64,000 nt of DNA from an uncultured Opitutaceae bacterium (GTDB lineage: Bacteria; Verrucomicrobiota; Verrucomicrobiia; Opitutales; Opitutaceae). A model generated the notes under the pieces. That model saw only the letters and a list, made by a program, of their open reading frames with translations. It made no database searches and was not told the origin of the DNA. Below are positions 37,301-45,474 of the stretch, one piece after another. Every line of letters begins with the position of its first letter. Position 1 is the first letter of the stretch. The stretch lies in NCBI GenBank assembly GCA_903862935.1, contig CAIOZY010000043.1, positions 24,302-88,301 of the forward strand, in the 5' to 3' direction. A program made the position numbers and the translations under genes.

Positions 37301-38089
37301 ATGGAAGGCGCCCCCATTTACGAAGAGCTGACCACCCTGGAGCGGGAAGAGACTGCTTTTGTCCTGGTGGTCATGGTGGACGCGCGGGGAAGCACGCCCC
37401 AGGACGCCGGCGCGAAGATGCTCGTCACGGCCGCGGGCCGCTATTGCGGCACGGTCGGCGGAGGCCGGATCGAGGCAAAGGCCCTCGGGGTTGCAGCCGA
37501 GATGCTTTCGAGCGGCGCGACCAAGCCCCGCTTCGCCAGCTGGACCCTGAAAGGCGACGTGGGCATGACCTGCGGGGGGGCGGTCAGGCTCTACTTCGAG
37601 CCCCACCCCGCCGGCGGCCCGTGGACAATCGCTGTGTTCGGGGCGGGCCATGTCGCTCAAGCCCTGCTGCCTGTCATCCTCCCTCTGCCCTGCGCGGTCG
37701 TCTGTTGCGACCCAAGGGCCGAGTGGCTTGAGAGGCTTCCGCGGGCCCGGAACCTGCGGACCGTTCGACGCGACGACCCGGCGAGCCTTGTTCCTGAACT
37801 TCCCGACGGCGCATTCGTCCTGTGCCTCACCCAGGGGCACCAGACAGACCGCCCCATCCTCAAGCGAGCCCTGTCCGAGCGCAGCTTCCCGTTCGTCGGG
37901 GTGATTGGCAGCGACTCAAAGGCGGTCGTCCTGCGGCGGGACCTCGTGGCCGACGGCGTGCCGGCGAAGCAGGCGGCTAAGTTTCACTGCCCCGTCGGGC
38001 TCGACTTTGGGACCAACCACCCTCACGAGATCGCGCTCAGCATCGCCGCACAACTTCTCCGGGAGCGGGATGCCTTGAGTCGGGACTAG
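37301..38089 (+). CDS. xdhC: XdhC-family molybdenum hydroxylase maturation factor
   Basis: XdhC-type proteins bind molybdenum cofactor, promote its sulfuration and insert it into xanthine dehydrogenase-family enzymes. The N-terminal XdhC/CoxI part has VDARGSTPQDAGAKMLV, CGTVGGGRIEAKAL and GMTCGGAVRLYFEP (conserved Cys). The C-terminal Rossmann part starts WTIAVFGAGHVAQALLPVI. ATG 37301 is preferred over GTG 37280. The 262 residues are typical for XdhC and much shorter than E. coli YqeB. It serves the two molybdenum hydroxylases of the purine island. It ends in a 4-bp tail-to-tail overlap with the carbamate kinase gene. Confidence 0.92.
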   Translation: MEGAPIYEELTTLEREETAFVLVVMVDARGSTPQDAGAKMLVTAAGRYCGTVGGGRIEAKALGVAAEMLSSGATKPRFASWTLKGDVGMTCGGAVRLYFEPHPAGGPWTIAVFGAGHVAQALLPVILPLPCAVVCCDPRAEWLERLPRARNLRTVRRDDPASLVPELPDGAFVLCLTQGHQTDRPILKRALSERSFPFVGVIGSDSKAVVLRRDLVADGVPAKQAAKFHCPVGLDFGTNHPHEIALSIAAQLLRERDALSRD

Positions 38090-39021
38090 GCCGTGATCCG
38101 GGTTCCGGCGCCGCCCTCGAAGATCCCGGAAAGAGCCTCGGGGCAGGTAATCAGCGCCTCTTTTCCCCCGTGCTCAATGAACCGAATGCATGCCTCCACC
38201 TTCGGGAGCATCGAGCCCGCATGGAAGTGCCCCTCGGCGATGTACCGCCGCGCCTCCGTCACCGTCATGGCGTCAATCGGGCGCTGGTCTGGTCTCCCAA
38301 AATTAAGGCAGACGCGCTCTACCGCCGTCGAGATGACAAGCAGATCGGCACCGATCTCGTGGGCGAGCACCGACGCCGCGAGATCCTTGTCTATTACGGC
38401 GGCTACCCCCCGCAGGGCTCCGCCCTCCGATACCACAGGAATTCCGCCGCCCCCTGCGGCCACAACGACGTAGCCGTCCTTCACCAAGTGCCGGATAACC
38501 TCCGACTCGATTATCCTGCGAGGCTGCGGCGACGCGACTACCCGGCGCCAGCCCCGGCCGGCGTCCTCGACCATTGTCCAGCGTTCGACCCGCATGCGTT
38601 CCTCAGCCTGGTCGCGCGCGTAGAATTCTCCGATCGGCTTGCTCGGCCGTTCAAAAGCCGGGTCGTCCTGGTCAACGAGGGTCTGGGTGATTACCGTCGC
38701 GACAGACTGCTTTAGCCCCCTCCGGCGGAACTCGTTTCCCAGGGCCTGCTGGATCTGGTAGCCGAGCGCCCCCTGGGTGTCCGCAACGATGGAGTCGAGC
38801 GGAACTTCGTGGAGGATTCCTCGGGAATACTCGCTCCGTCGCAGGATGAAGCCTACCTGAGGTCCGTTGCCATGGGTGATCACGATCCTGTGCCGGCGCT
38901 CCAGCAAATCCGCGATTTGGTGCGCGGTCTTTGCAACAGCCGCATACTGGTCGGGGACGCTCATGTGCCGGGCATCCGTGATGAGGGAATTTCCGCCTAT
39001 GGCGATGACGGTCGTTTTCAC
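38086..39021 (-). CDS. arcC: Carbamate kinase (ArcC/YqeA)
   Basis: Transfers phosphate from carbamoyl phosphate to ADP, making ATP. It has TTVIAIGGNSL, VITHGNGPQVGFILRR, PTKPIG-like RPSKPIGEFY, EDAGRGWRRVVASPQPRRII, VAAGGGGIPVVSEGGALRGV and GSMLPKVEACIRFIEHGG, all standard for the family. The GTG at 39021 (MKTTVIAIGG) gives 311 residues, the same size as E. coli YqeA; GTG 39045 would add eight. It is divergent from the purine operon and would recover energy from the carbamoyl phosphate made by the YgeW-type enzyme at 48192. Confidence 0.95.
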   Translation of the reverse strand: MKTTVIAIGGNSLITDARHMSVPDQYAAVAKTAHQIADLLERRHRIVITHGNGPQVGFILRRSEYSRGILHEVPLDSIVADTQGALGYQIQQALGNEFRRRGLKQSVATVITQTLVDQDDPAFERPSKPIGEFYARDQAEERMRVERWTMVEDAGRGWRRVVASPQPRRIIESEVIRHLVKDGYVVVAAGGGGIPVVSEGGALRGVAAVIDKDLAASVLAHEIGADLLVISTAVERVCLNFGRPDQRPIDAMTVTEARRYIAEGHFHAGSMLPKVEACIRFIEHGGKEALITCPEALSGIFEGGAGTRITA

Positions 39022-39148
39022 GAGCAACGGGGTGGAGGCCAGCACCTAAGGATTGGCACAGCGCGGGGCCTTTGGCGAGCCGCGCCTGCCGCGGCCGTAA
39101 TCCATGCGCATCCTTCGGCAAGAAATGCGCAGAGACCAAACCGCCTAT

Positions 39149-39165
39149 CTCTTACCCTGTAAGAG
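39149..39165. promoter_or_regulatory. Inverted repeat in the arcC / purine operon divergent region
   Basis: CTCTTAC-CCT-GTAAGAG is a perfect 7-bp inverted repeat with a 3-bp spacer, 26 bp before the first gene of the purine operon and within the 170-bp divergent gap to arcC. It is an operator candidate for a purine-responsive regulator; no such regulator gene is in the window. It could also form a short leader hairpin in the mRNA. Confidence 0.45.
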
Positions 39166-39191
39166 GTTCATTCCCTTCCGGTTCCACCGCC

Positions 39192-41684
39192 ATGAAAACG
39201 AGCGACGGCTTCCTCTCGGACGCCCAACTGCGGGCTGAATTGGAACGGTGCGAATACTGCGAGGAGAAGCCCTGTTTAAAGGCCTGTCCGGCAGGCTGTT
39301 CCCCCGCAGACTTTATCATGGCGGCCCGTGTCGGCGGGGTTGCCGACTACCGAAGGTCCGCCGCCATGATCCTGGGCGCAAACCCACTTGGGGGCGTCTG
39401 CGGGGCCGTCTGCCCCGACACGTTCTGCATGCAGGCGTGCACCCATCGCAGGTTCGACCGCCCGATCGAGATCCCCGCGGTGCAGGCAACGATCGTCCGC
39501 AAGGCCAAGGCTGACGGTTTGGCCCGCTTCCAGACCCCTCCCCTCAACGGCAGAAAGGTGGCCGTGGTCGGAGCGGGGCCAGCGGGCCTGGGCGCGGCGG
39601 CCCTGCTCGCCCAAAGGGGCTACCGGGTGACCGTCTTCGAGCAGCAGGAGCGGGCGGGGGGAATGATGAACCTGATCCCCGACCTCCGGTTGGACAAGGA
39701 CGTCGCCCGGACCGACATCGACTTCATTCGTCAATTGGGTGCAATCGATTGGGTCTACGACGCAAACATCGCAAAACCGGCCGATCTCAAGCGGTCTGGG
39801 ATATTTGACGCTGTCGTCGTTTGCGCCGGCCTGGGGGAGCCGCAAAAGCTCGACATCCCGGGCGGCGGGCAAGCGATCCCCTGGGGGCAGTTTCTTTCCG
39901 ACAGGAACCGTTCCCGGGTTGAGGGCAAGCGGGTCGCGATTCTCGGGGGCGGCGCCGTAGCAGTCGACTGCGCCACCATGGCCAGGCGGCGGGGGGCCCT
40001 GTCCGTGGAGATTGTCTACCGCAGAAAGCAGGAGAACATGCCCCTGACGGCCTACGAGCGGAGGCTCCTCCTCGAGCACGGCGTGGAGATCACAAGCTGT
40101 GCGCGGCCGACCGCGGTCCTGCTGCGGGCCGGGCGGGTCGTGGGCCTGCGCCTGGCGCGGATGGCGCTCCCCCGGGGAAAGGCGCCGCACCCGAAGAACT
40201 TTGTCGTGAGCCGCCGGGAATCCCCTGTCACCCGGGAATTCGATCTAGTCGTGTGCGCGATCGGCAGCCGCTCGAAGCTTCCGGTCGGCCGGGCGCGAGG
40301 CGTGTTCTACGCCGGGGATATGATCCTCGGGTCTGGGACTGTCGTCGAAGCGGTGGCCAGCGGGAAGAACGCCGCCACGGAGGCGGACACCTATCTGAGC
40401 GGCGAAAAAAAACCCAAGATCCCGGACCGCGCTCGGTGCGCGGCTTCGCTGCCCGGAGAACCGCGGCTGCCGGTCGGGATCGAGGCCCAGTTCTTCGGCC
40501 GCAAGATCCTATCCCCGTTCCTCCTGTCAGCGGCCCCGCACACGGACGGCTACGCCCAGATGAAGAAGGCCTACGAGCGGGGATGGGCGGGCGGGGTGAT
40601 GAAGACCGCCTTCGACAACGTGCCGATCCACATTCCCGGAGCGTACATGTTTGTCGTCGGAGCGTCGACCTACGGCAATTGCGACAACGTTTCCGGGCAT
40701 CCGCTGGACCGGGTATGCGGGGAGATCGGAAGATTGGTCCGGGAATTTCCCGACCGCCTTACCCTGGCCTCGACCGGAGGGCCCGTGACCGGCCGGGACG
40801 ATGAAGACCGGGCGGTCTGGCAGTCGAACACGCGCAAGCTGGAGCAGGCCGGCGCGATGGGGGTCGAATACAGCCTGTCCTGCCCGCAGGGCGGCGACGG
40901 GACCCACGGCGACGTCGTGGGGCAGGACGCCGAACTCACCGCCAAGGTCATCGAGTGGGTGATGGAGGCGAGCGACCCGGCGGTCCCGAAGCTATTCAAG
41001 CTGACGGCTGCCGTCACCGCGATCCAGCCCATCATCACGCGGGTCAGAGAGGTCCTCGGACGGTACCCCGGAAAGAAGGCCGGGGTGACCCTCGCCAACA
41101 GTTTTCCCTCCCTTGCCTTCCGCCCCAGGGAGGGCCGCCGCTGGGAGGAAGGGATCGTGATCGGCCTCTCGGGAGAGGGCGTGCTGCCGATCAGCAACCT
41201 CACCCTGGCACGGGTCGCGGGGTCCGGGGTCACGGTTTCCGGAAACGGAGGCCCCATGGATTACCGCGCGGCCGCCAACTTCCTGGCCCTGGGCGCCGAG
41301 ACGGTCCAATTCTGCACGATCGTCATGAAGTACGGGCTCGGGATTGTCGACGAGCTCAACAGCGGGTTGAGCCACCTCATGGCCGAGCGCGGCTTCCGGT
41401 CGGTTGGCGGGCTCATTGGCTCCGCCCTGCCCGGGCCTGTAGCCGCATTTGAGTCCTTGTCGGCCACCAAGAAACTGCCTCAGGTGGTCGCAGAGCTCTG
41501 CCGCAGCTGCGGCAACTGCGGCCGTTGCCCCTACCAGGCGATCGAGCTCGATTCCCTGGGGATCCCGACGTTTGACCCGGCGCGGTGCATCGGCTGCACG
41601 CTGTGCGCCCAGAAGTGTTTCGCCGGCGCGATCTCGATGCGGCCGAGGACAAGCCGCGAGTTGCGGGCGATGAGGGAGACGTGA
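39192..41684 (+). CDS. Dihydropyrimidine dehydrogenase-like Fe-S flavoprotein (PreT-PreA fusion)
   Basis: An 830-residue protein with the domain order of mammalian dihydropyrimidine dehydrogenase. The N-terminal two-cluster Fe-S domain has C20-x2-C23-x4-C28-x3-C32, then C74, C79, C83 and Gln98. An FAD/NAD(P)H GltD-like part follows (KVAVVGAGPAGLGAAALLAQ, AILGGGAVAVDCATMARR), then an FMN TIM barrel (from about residue 440) and a C-terminal 2x[4Fe-4S] ferredoxin. The barrel loop CPQGGDGTHGDVVGQD has Val576 where mammalian DPD has its catalytic Cys. First gene of the purine operon, where E. coli has YgfK; YgfK carries its barrel first, so this is a different architecture. Likely role: NAD(P)H-linked reduction of a urate-derived ring. 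Confidence 0.85.
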   Translation: MKTSDGFLSDAQLRAELERCEYCEEKPCLKACPAGCSPADFIMAARVGGVADYRRSAAMILGANPLGGVCGAVCPDTFCMQACTHRRFDRPIEIPAVQATIVRKAKADGLARFQTPPLNGRKVAVVGAGPAGLGAAALLAQRGYRVTVFEQQERAGGMMNLIPDLRLDKDVARTDIDFIRQLGAIDWVYDANIAKPADLKRSGIFDAVVVCAGLGEPQKLDIPGGGQAIPWGQFLSDRNRSRVEGKRVAILGGGAVAVDCATMARRRGALSVEIVYRRKQENMPLTAYERRLLLEHGVEITSCARPTAVLLRAGRVVGLRLARMALPRGKAPHPKNFVVSRRESPVTREFDLVVCAIGSRSKLPVGRARGVFYAGDMILGSGTVVEAVASGKNAATEADTYLSGEKKPKIPDRARCAASLPGEPRLPVGIEAQFFGRKILSPFLLSAAPHTDGYAQMKKAYERGWAGGVMKTAFDNVPIHIPGAYMFVVGASTYGNCDNVSGHPLDRVCGEIGRLVREFPDRLTLASTGGPVTGRDDEDRAVWQSNTRKLEQAGAMGVEYSLSCPQGGDGTHGDVVGQDAELTAKVIEWVMEASDPAVPKLFKLTAAVTAIQPIITRVREVLGRYPGKKAGVTLANSFPSLAFRPREGRRWEEGIVIGLSGEGVLPISNLTLARVAGSGVTVSGNGGPMDYRAAANFLALGAETVQFCTIVMKYGLGIVDELNSGLSHLMAERGFRSVGGLIGSALPGPVAAFESLSATKKLPQVVAELCRSCGNCGRCPYQAIELDSLGIPTFDPARCIGCTLCAQKCFAGAISMRPRTSRELRAMRET

Positions 41685-41686
41685 GC

Positions 41687-43018
41687 ATGGCCCCTGCGAT
41701 CCTCATAGAGAACGGAACGATCCTGAACCCCGGCTCAGCGCCGCAGGTCCTCTCCGGCCATACGGTGGTGATCGAGGGCGACCGGATCGCCCGGATAGCC
41801 CCAGCACGGGCCGTCAGGGGTACCCGTGGCCGAAGAATCGACGCCTCGGGCTGCGTCGTTATGCCGGGCCTCATCAACGCCCACACGCACTTCTACAGCG
41901 CCTTGGCGCGCGGGCTCACCAAGACGAAGCCGGCCACAGAATTCGGCGACGTGCTCCGCAACCTGTGGTGGAGGCTCGACTCGGCGCTAAACACCGAGGA
42001 CTGCCACGTGAGCGCTTTGGTGGCCCTGATCGACGCGATCCGTCACGGCACAACGACCATCATCGACCACCATGCAAGCCCCCGGGCCGTGGATGGTTCC
42101 CTGGACGCGCTGGCTCGCGCGGTTGCAAAGACCGGAGTCCGGGCCTGCCTGTGCTACGAGGTGTCGGATCGCGACGGCGCGGGAATCGCCCGGGCCGGGC
42201 TGAAGGAGAATACCTCGTTTATCCGTTGCTGCCAGAAGGCCGCGGACCCCCGCCTCAAGGCCCTTTTTGGCCTGCACGCCTCGTTCACCCTCTCGGACCG
42301 GACCCTGGAAGCCGCAGCGGAGGCGGGCCGCGAACTCGGCACCGGCTTTCACATCCACGCCGCGGAGGCCCAGTCCGACCAAACCCTGACCCAGCGCGCG
42401 CACCGAGCCCGCGTCATCGAGAGGCTGCAGCGCTCCGGGATCCTGGGCGACCGCAGCATCGCGGCCCACTGCGTGCATGTGAACCGCCGCGAAATGGGCA
42501 TCCTCGCTGAGACAGGCACCGCAGTCGTCCACAACCCCCAGTCCAACCTGAACAATGCGGTGGGCATCGCCGACGTGGTTGGAATGAGCCAGCGGGGAGT
42601 GCTTGTCGGGCTCGGCACGGATGCGATGACGGCCAATCTGCTTGAGGAGCTCCGGGTGGCCCTCTGGGGCCAGCACGAGCGGGCGCGGGACGCCTCGGCT
42701 GGCTGGGCAGAGGTGACCTCGGCGCTGTTCACCAACAACGGGCGGATCGCGACGCGGATTTTCGACCTACCCCTGGGCGAACTGCGGGAGGGCGCGATGG
42801 CCGACCTGGCGATCACCGACTACGACCCGCCGACCCCGATCGACAGCGGCAACGTCCGGGGGCATCTGCTCTTCGGCGTCTCCCAGGTGCCGGTCCGGAC
42901 GACGATCGTCGGGGGCCGGGTCCTGATGGAAGACCGCCAACTCAGGCTCGATCTGGACGAGGCCCGGCTGAATGCGCGAGCCCGGGAGCGGGCAAAGGCT
43001 TTATGGCAACGCCTATAA
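41687..43018 (+). CDS. ssnA: SsnA-type amidohydrolase
   Basis: A 443-residue metal-dependent amidohydrolase (E. coli SsnA is about the same length). Metal ligands are in CVVMPGLINAHTHFYSALAR (HxH), FHIHAAEA, AAHCVHV and LVGLGTDAM (Asp); PQSNLNNAVGIADV is also typical of SsnA and related aminohydrolases. It would hydrolyse a C-N bond of a reduced purine or ring-opened intermediate; the true substrate is not established by sequence. Start ATG lies 2 bp after the DPD-like gene, and the 3' end overlaps the next gene by 16 bp. Confidence 0.88.
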   Translation: MAPAILIENGTILNPGSAPQVLSGHTVVIEGDRIARIAPARAVRGTRGRRIDASGCVVMPGLINAHTHFYSALARGLTKTKPATEFGDVLRNLWWRLDSALNTEDCHVSALVALIDAIRHGTTTIIDHHASPRAVDGSLDALARAVAKTGVRACLCYEVSDRDGAGIARAGLKENTSFIRCCQKAADPRLKALFGLHASFTLSDRTLEAAAEAGRELGTGFHIHAAEAQSDQTLTQRAHRARVIERLQRSGILGDRSIAAHCVHVNRREMGILAETGTAVVHNPQSNLNNAVGIADVVGMSQRGVLVGLGTDAMTANLLEELRVALWGQHERARDASAGWAEVTSALFTNNGRIATRIFDLPLGELREGAMADLAITDYDPPTPIDSGNVRGHLLFGVSQVPVRTTIVGGRVLMEDRQLRLDLDEARLNARARERAKALWQRL

Positions 43019-44223
43019 ACACGACCTACCAGGCAATCCAGAAGCGGGCGAAGGAGCTCGAGGGCGACACCGTTCGTTTCCTCTGCGAGCTCGTGCGCAC
43101 CCAGTCCTTCTCCGGCAAGGAGGAGAAGGTGGCCCCGGTCATCAGGGCTGAGATGCTCCGGTGCGGGTTCGACGAGGTCCGCGTGGACGGGCTCGGCAGC
43201 GTGATAGGCCGGATCGGCCGCGGGCCCCGCTCGATCGCCTTCGACGGCCACATCGACACGGTGTACCCGGGCGACCTGAGCCAGTGGAACTTCGACCCGT
43301 TCCAGCCCAAGGTGGAGGGTGGAAAGGTGTGGGGCCGGGGCACCGTCGACCAGAAAGGCGGGGTCGCCACGATGATCCACGCCGGAAAGTTGATCAAGGA
43401 GTTCGGGCTCGGCGGCGAGTTCACAATTTACTTCACGGCAACCGTGATGGAGGAGGACTGCGACGGGCTGTGCTGGCAGTACCTGATCGCCGAGGAGAAG
43501 CTCCGCCCGGAGTTTGTCGTCATCACCGAGCCGACGAACATGAACATCTACCGCGGCCACCGCGGCCGGATGGAGATCCAGGTCGACGCCAAGGGCCGCT
43601 CGTGCCACGGCTCCGCGCCGGAGCGCGGTGACAACGCGATCTACAAGATCGCCCGAATCGCGCTCGAGATCGAGAAGCTCAACGAGCGCCTCCGCTACGA
43701 CCCCTTCCTGGGGAAGGGGACCGTGACCATCTCCGAGGTCCGTTCCACCTCGCCGTCGCAGTGCGCGGTCGCCGACGGCGCGAGCCTGCATCTCGACCGG
43801 CGGCTCACCCTCGGCGAGACCAAGGATAGCGCGGTGGCCGAGGTGCGGGATGCCGCCGCGAGGGCGGGTTACCCCGACGCCGGCGTGACGGTACTCGACT
43901 ACGCCGAAAAGGCGTACACTGGAAAAGTCTACAAGACCGAGAAATACTTCCCCACCTGGTGCCTGGGTGAGGATTCCCCCTACCTGCGCCGCGCAAGGCA
44001 GGCCTACCAGGGCGTCATGGGGCGGGAGCCCTTGGTTGACAAGTGGACCTTCAGCACAAACGGAATCGCCATCGCCGGCATGCACGGGATTCCCTGCCTC
44101 GGGCTGGGCCCCGGCAACGAGGTCTACGCCCATGCCGTGAACGAGGCCTGCCCGGTCGAGCACCTGAGCGGCGCGGTGGCCTTCTACGCAGGGCTCGTCG
44201 CAAGCCTTGGAGGCAAGACCTGA
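43003..44223 (+). CDS. ygeY: YgeY-type M20 hydrolase
   Basis: A 406-residue dimetal amidohydrolase/peptidase of the M20 family, YgeY branch. Metal and catalytic residues are visible in IAFDGHIDTVYPG (His, Asp), WGRGTVDQKGGVATM (Asp), FTATVMEEDCDGL (Glu pair) and FVVITEPTNMNIYRGHRGRM; the final His lies in EVYAHAVNE. In E. coli the gene lies beside ygeW and ygeX in the urate-linked cluster. It probably cleaves an amide or ureido bond in a linear purine breakdown product. The start overlaps ssnA by 16 bp. Confidence 0.9.
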   Translation: MATPINTTYQAIQKRAKELEGDTVRFLCELVRTQSFSGKEEKVAPVIRAEMLRCGFDEVRVDGLGSVIGRIGRGPRSIAFDGHIDTVYPGDLSQWNFDPFQPKVEGGKVWGRGTVDQKGGVATMIHAGKLIKEFGLGGEFTIYFTATVMEEDCDGLCWQYLIAEEKLRPEFVVITEPTNMNIYRGHRGRMEIQVDAKGRSCHGSAPERGDNAIYKIARIALEIEKLNERLRYDPFLGKGTVTISEVRSTSPSQCAVADGASLHLDRRLTLGETKDSAVAEVRDAAARAGYPDAGVTVLDYAEKAYTGKVYKTEKYFPTWCLGEDSPYLRRARQAYQGVMGREPLVDKWTFSTNGIAIAGMHGIPCLGLGPGNEVYAHAVNEACPVEHLSGAVAFYAGLVASLGGKT

Positions 44224-44229
44224 GCGGAC

Positions 44230-45474
44230 ATGGTTACCTTCCGCTACCTCTGCAGCACGTGCGGCCGGAGCTACCGGCGAGACGAGGTGCGTTACCTCTG
44301 CCCGCACTGCGCCGCGACAAGCAAGCCGGGTGCGCCGCTCGAGGGCGTCCTCACGGTGCAGTTCGACTACGGGCAAATCCGCAGGAAGTTTGATCGCCAC
44401 AATCCAGACTGGGGACTGTTCCGCGCGGTCGAGGATCGATTTCTCCCCCCCTACCCCATCGGAAATACGCCCTTCTTCCGCTCGGCCGCCCTCGGACGCA
44501 GGCTCGGTTACGACAATCTCTGGATCAAGAACGACGGCCAGAACCCGAGCGGATCGCTGAAGGACAGGGCCTCCCACTTGGTTGTCGCCGAGGCCTGCCG
44601 GCTCGGGGAAGGGACGGTGGTGACCGCATCGACGGGGAACGCTGCGAGCGCGCTCGCAGCCGCCTGCGCGGCGGCCGGAAGGCGCGCGGTCATTTTTGTT
44701 CCCGCTGCGGCGCCACGGCCGAAGCTTGCCCAGATGCTCTGCCACGGCGCATGCGTGATCCCGGTTAAGGGCACCTACGACGACGCCTTCCGGATGTCCC
44801 TGGAGTACACCGCCTCCAAGGGCGGGCTCAACCGGAACACGGCCTACCACCCCCTGACGATCGAGGGCAAGAAGACAGCCGGGCTCGAGATCTTCTGGCA
44901 GAACGGGTTCAAGACCCCCGACGCGATCGTGGTCCCGGTGGGCGACGGAGTCATCATCAGCGGGGTGTGGAAGGCCTTCGATGACCTCCGGAGGTCCGGG
45001 CTCATTCGCAAGGTCCCGCGGCTGATCGCCGTGCAGGCGTCCTCCTCCGACGCAATCCACCGCTACGTCCTGACGGGCCGGTACCGGGACGCGCGCAAGC
45101 CGGACACCGTCGCCGATTCGATCTCGGTATCGGTGCCCTCCAACGCGCACCTGGCCCGATCCGCGATCTTGGGCAGCGGCGGCGGCTCGGTCACCGTCAC
45201 CGACGGCGAGATCATGAAGGCGCAGCGCATCCTGGCAGCCTGCGCGGGGATTTTTGCCGAGCCGGCTGCGGCCGCGGCCGCGGCCGCCCTGCCCAAGCTG
45301 CGCGAGTCGGGCCAGCTCGAGGGTTCTCAGCAGGTGGTTCTTCTCATCACCGGCCACGGACTCAAAGACATCGAGGCAGCAATGGCGACGATCCGCATCC
45401 CCTCAGCCGTGGAGCCCACCCGGGCCGGGCTCGAGGAGGCGGCCGAGCGGGTTCAAAAGGGGAGAACGCGATGA
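44230..45474 (+). CDS. Threonine synthase-like PLP enzyme with N-terminal zinc ribbon
   Basis: A 414-residue fold-type-II PLP enzyme. The N-terminus has two Cys pairs (C8-x2-C11 and C24-x2-C27), a zinc-ribbon form also seen in some threonine synthases. The PLP lysine is K111 in NPSGSLKDRAS, and STGNAASALAAACAAAG and GSGGGSVTVTD-like segments complete the fold. No homoserine or threonine pathway gene is nearby. It is embedded in the purine operon, 6 bp after ygeY and overlapping the next gene as ATGA. It is therefore more likely to eliminate ammonia from an amino acid such as diaminopropionate or a related purine product. Specific function unknown. Confidence 0.8.
   Translation: MVTFRYLCSTCGRSYRRDEVRYLCPHCAATSKPGAPLEGVLTVQFDYGQIRRKFDRHNPDWGLFRAVEDRFLPPYPIGNTPFFRSAALGRRLGYDNLWIKNDGQNPSGSLKDRASHLVVAEACRLGEGTVVTASTGNAASALAAACAAAGRRAVIFVPAAAPRPKLAQMLCHGACVIPVKGTYDDAFRMSLEYTASKGGLNRNTAYHPLTIEGKKTAGLEIFWQNGFKTPDAIVVPVGDGVIISGVWKAFDDLRRSGLIRKVPRLIAVQASSSDAIHRYVLTGRYRDARKPDTVADSISVSVPSNAHLARSAILGSGGGSVTVTDGEIMKAQRILAACAGIFAEPAAAAAAAALPKLRESGQLEGSQQVVLLITGHGLKDIEAAMATIRIPSAVEPTRAGLEEAAERVQKGRTR

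Noticed and set aside
39192..41684. Naming the first purine-operon gene ygfK
   Set aside because: Position matches, but the domain order (Fe-S/GltD-like first, FMN barrel second, ferredoxin last) is that of dihydropyrimidine dehydrogenase; YgfK has the barrel-like part first.
42820..45357. Very long minus-strand open frame (845 codons) opposite ssnA, ygeY and the PLP gene
   Set aside because: It lies antisense to three well-identified genes and has low-complexity Arg/Gly/Asp/Val composition, as expected in the antisense frame of high-G+C codons; no family motif.
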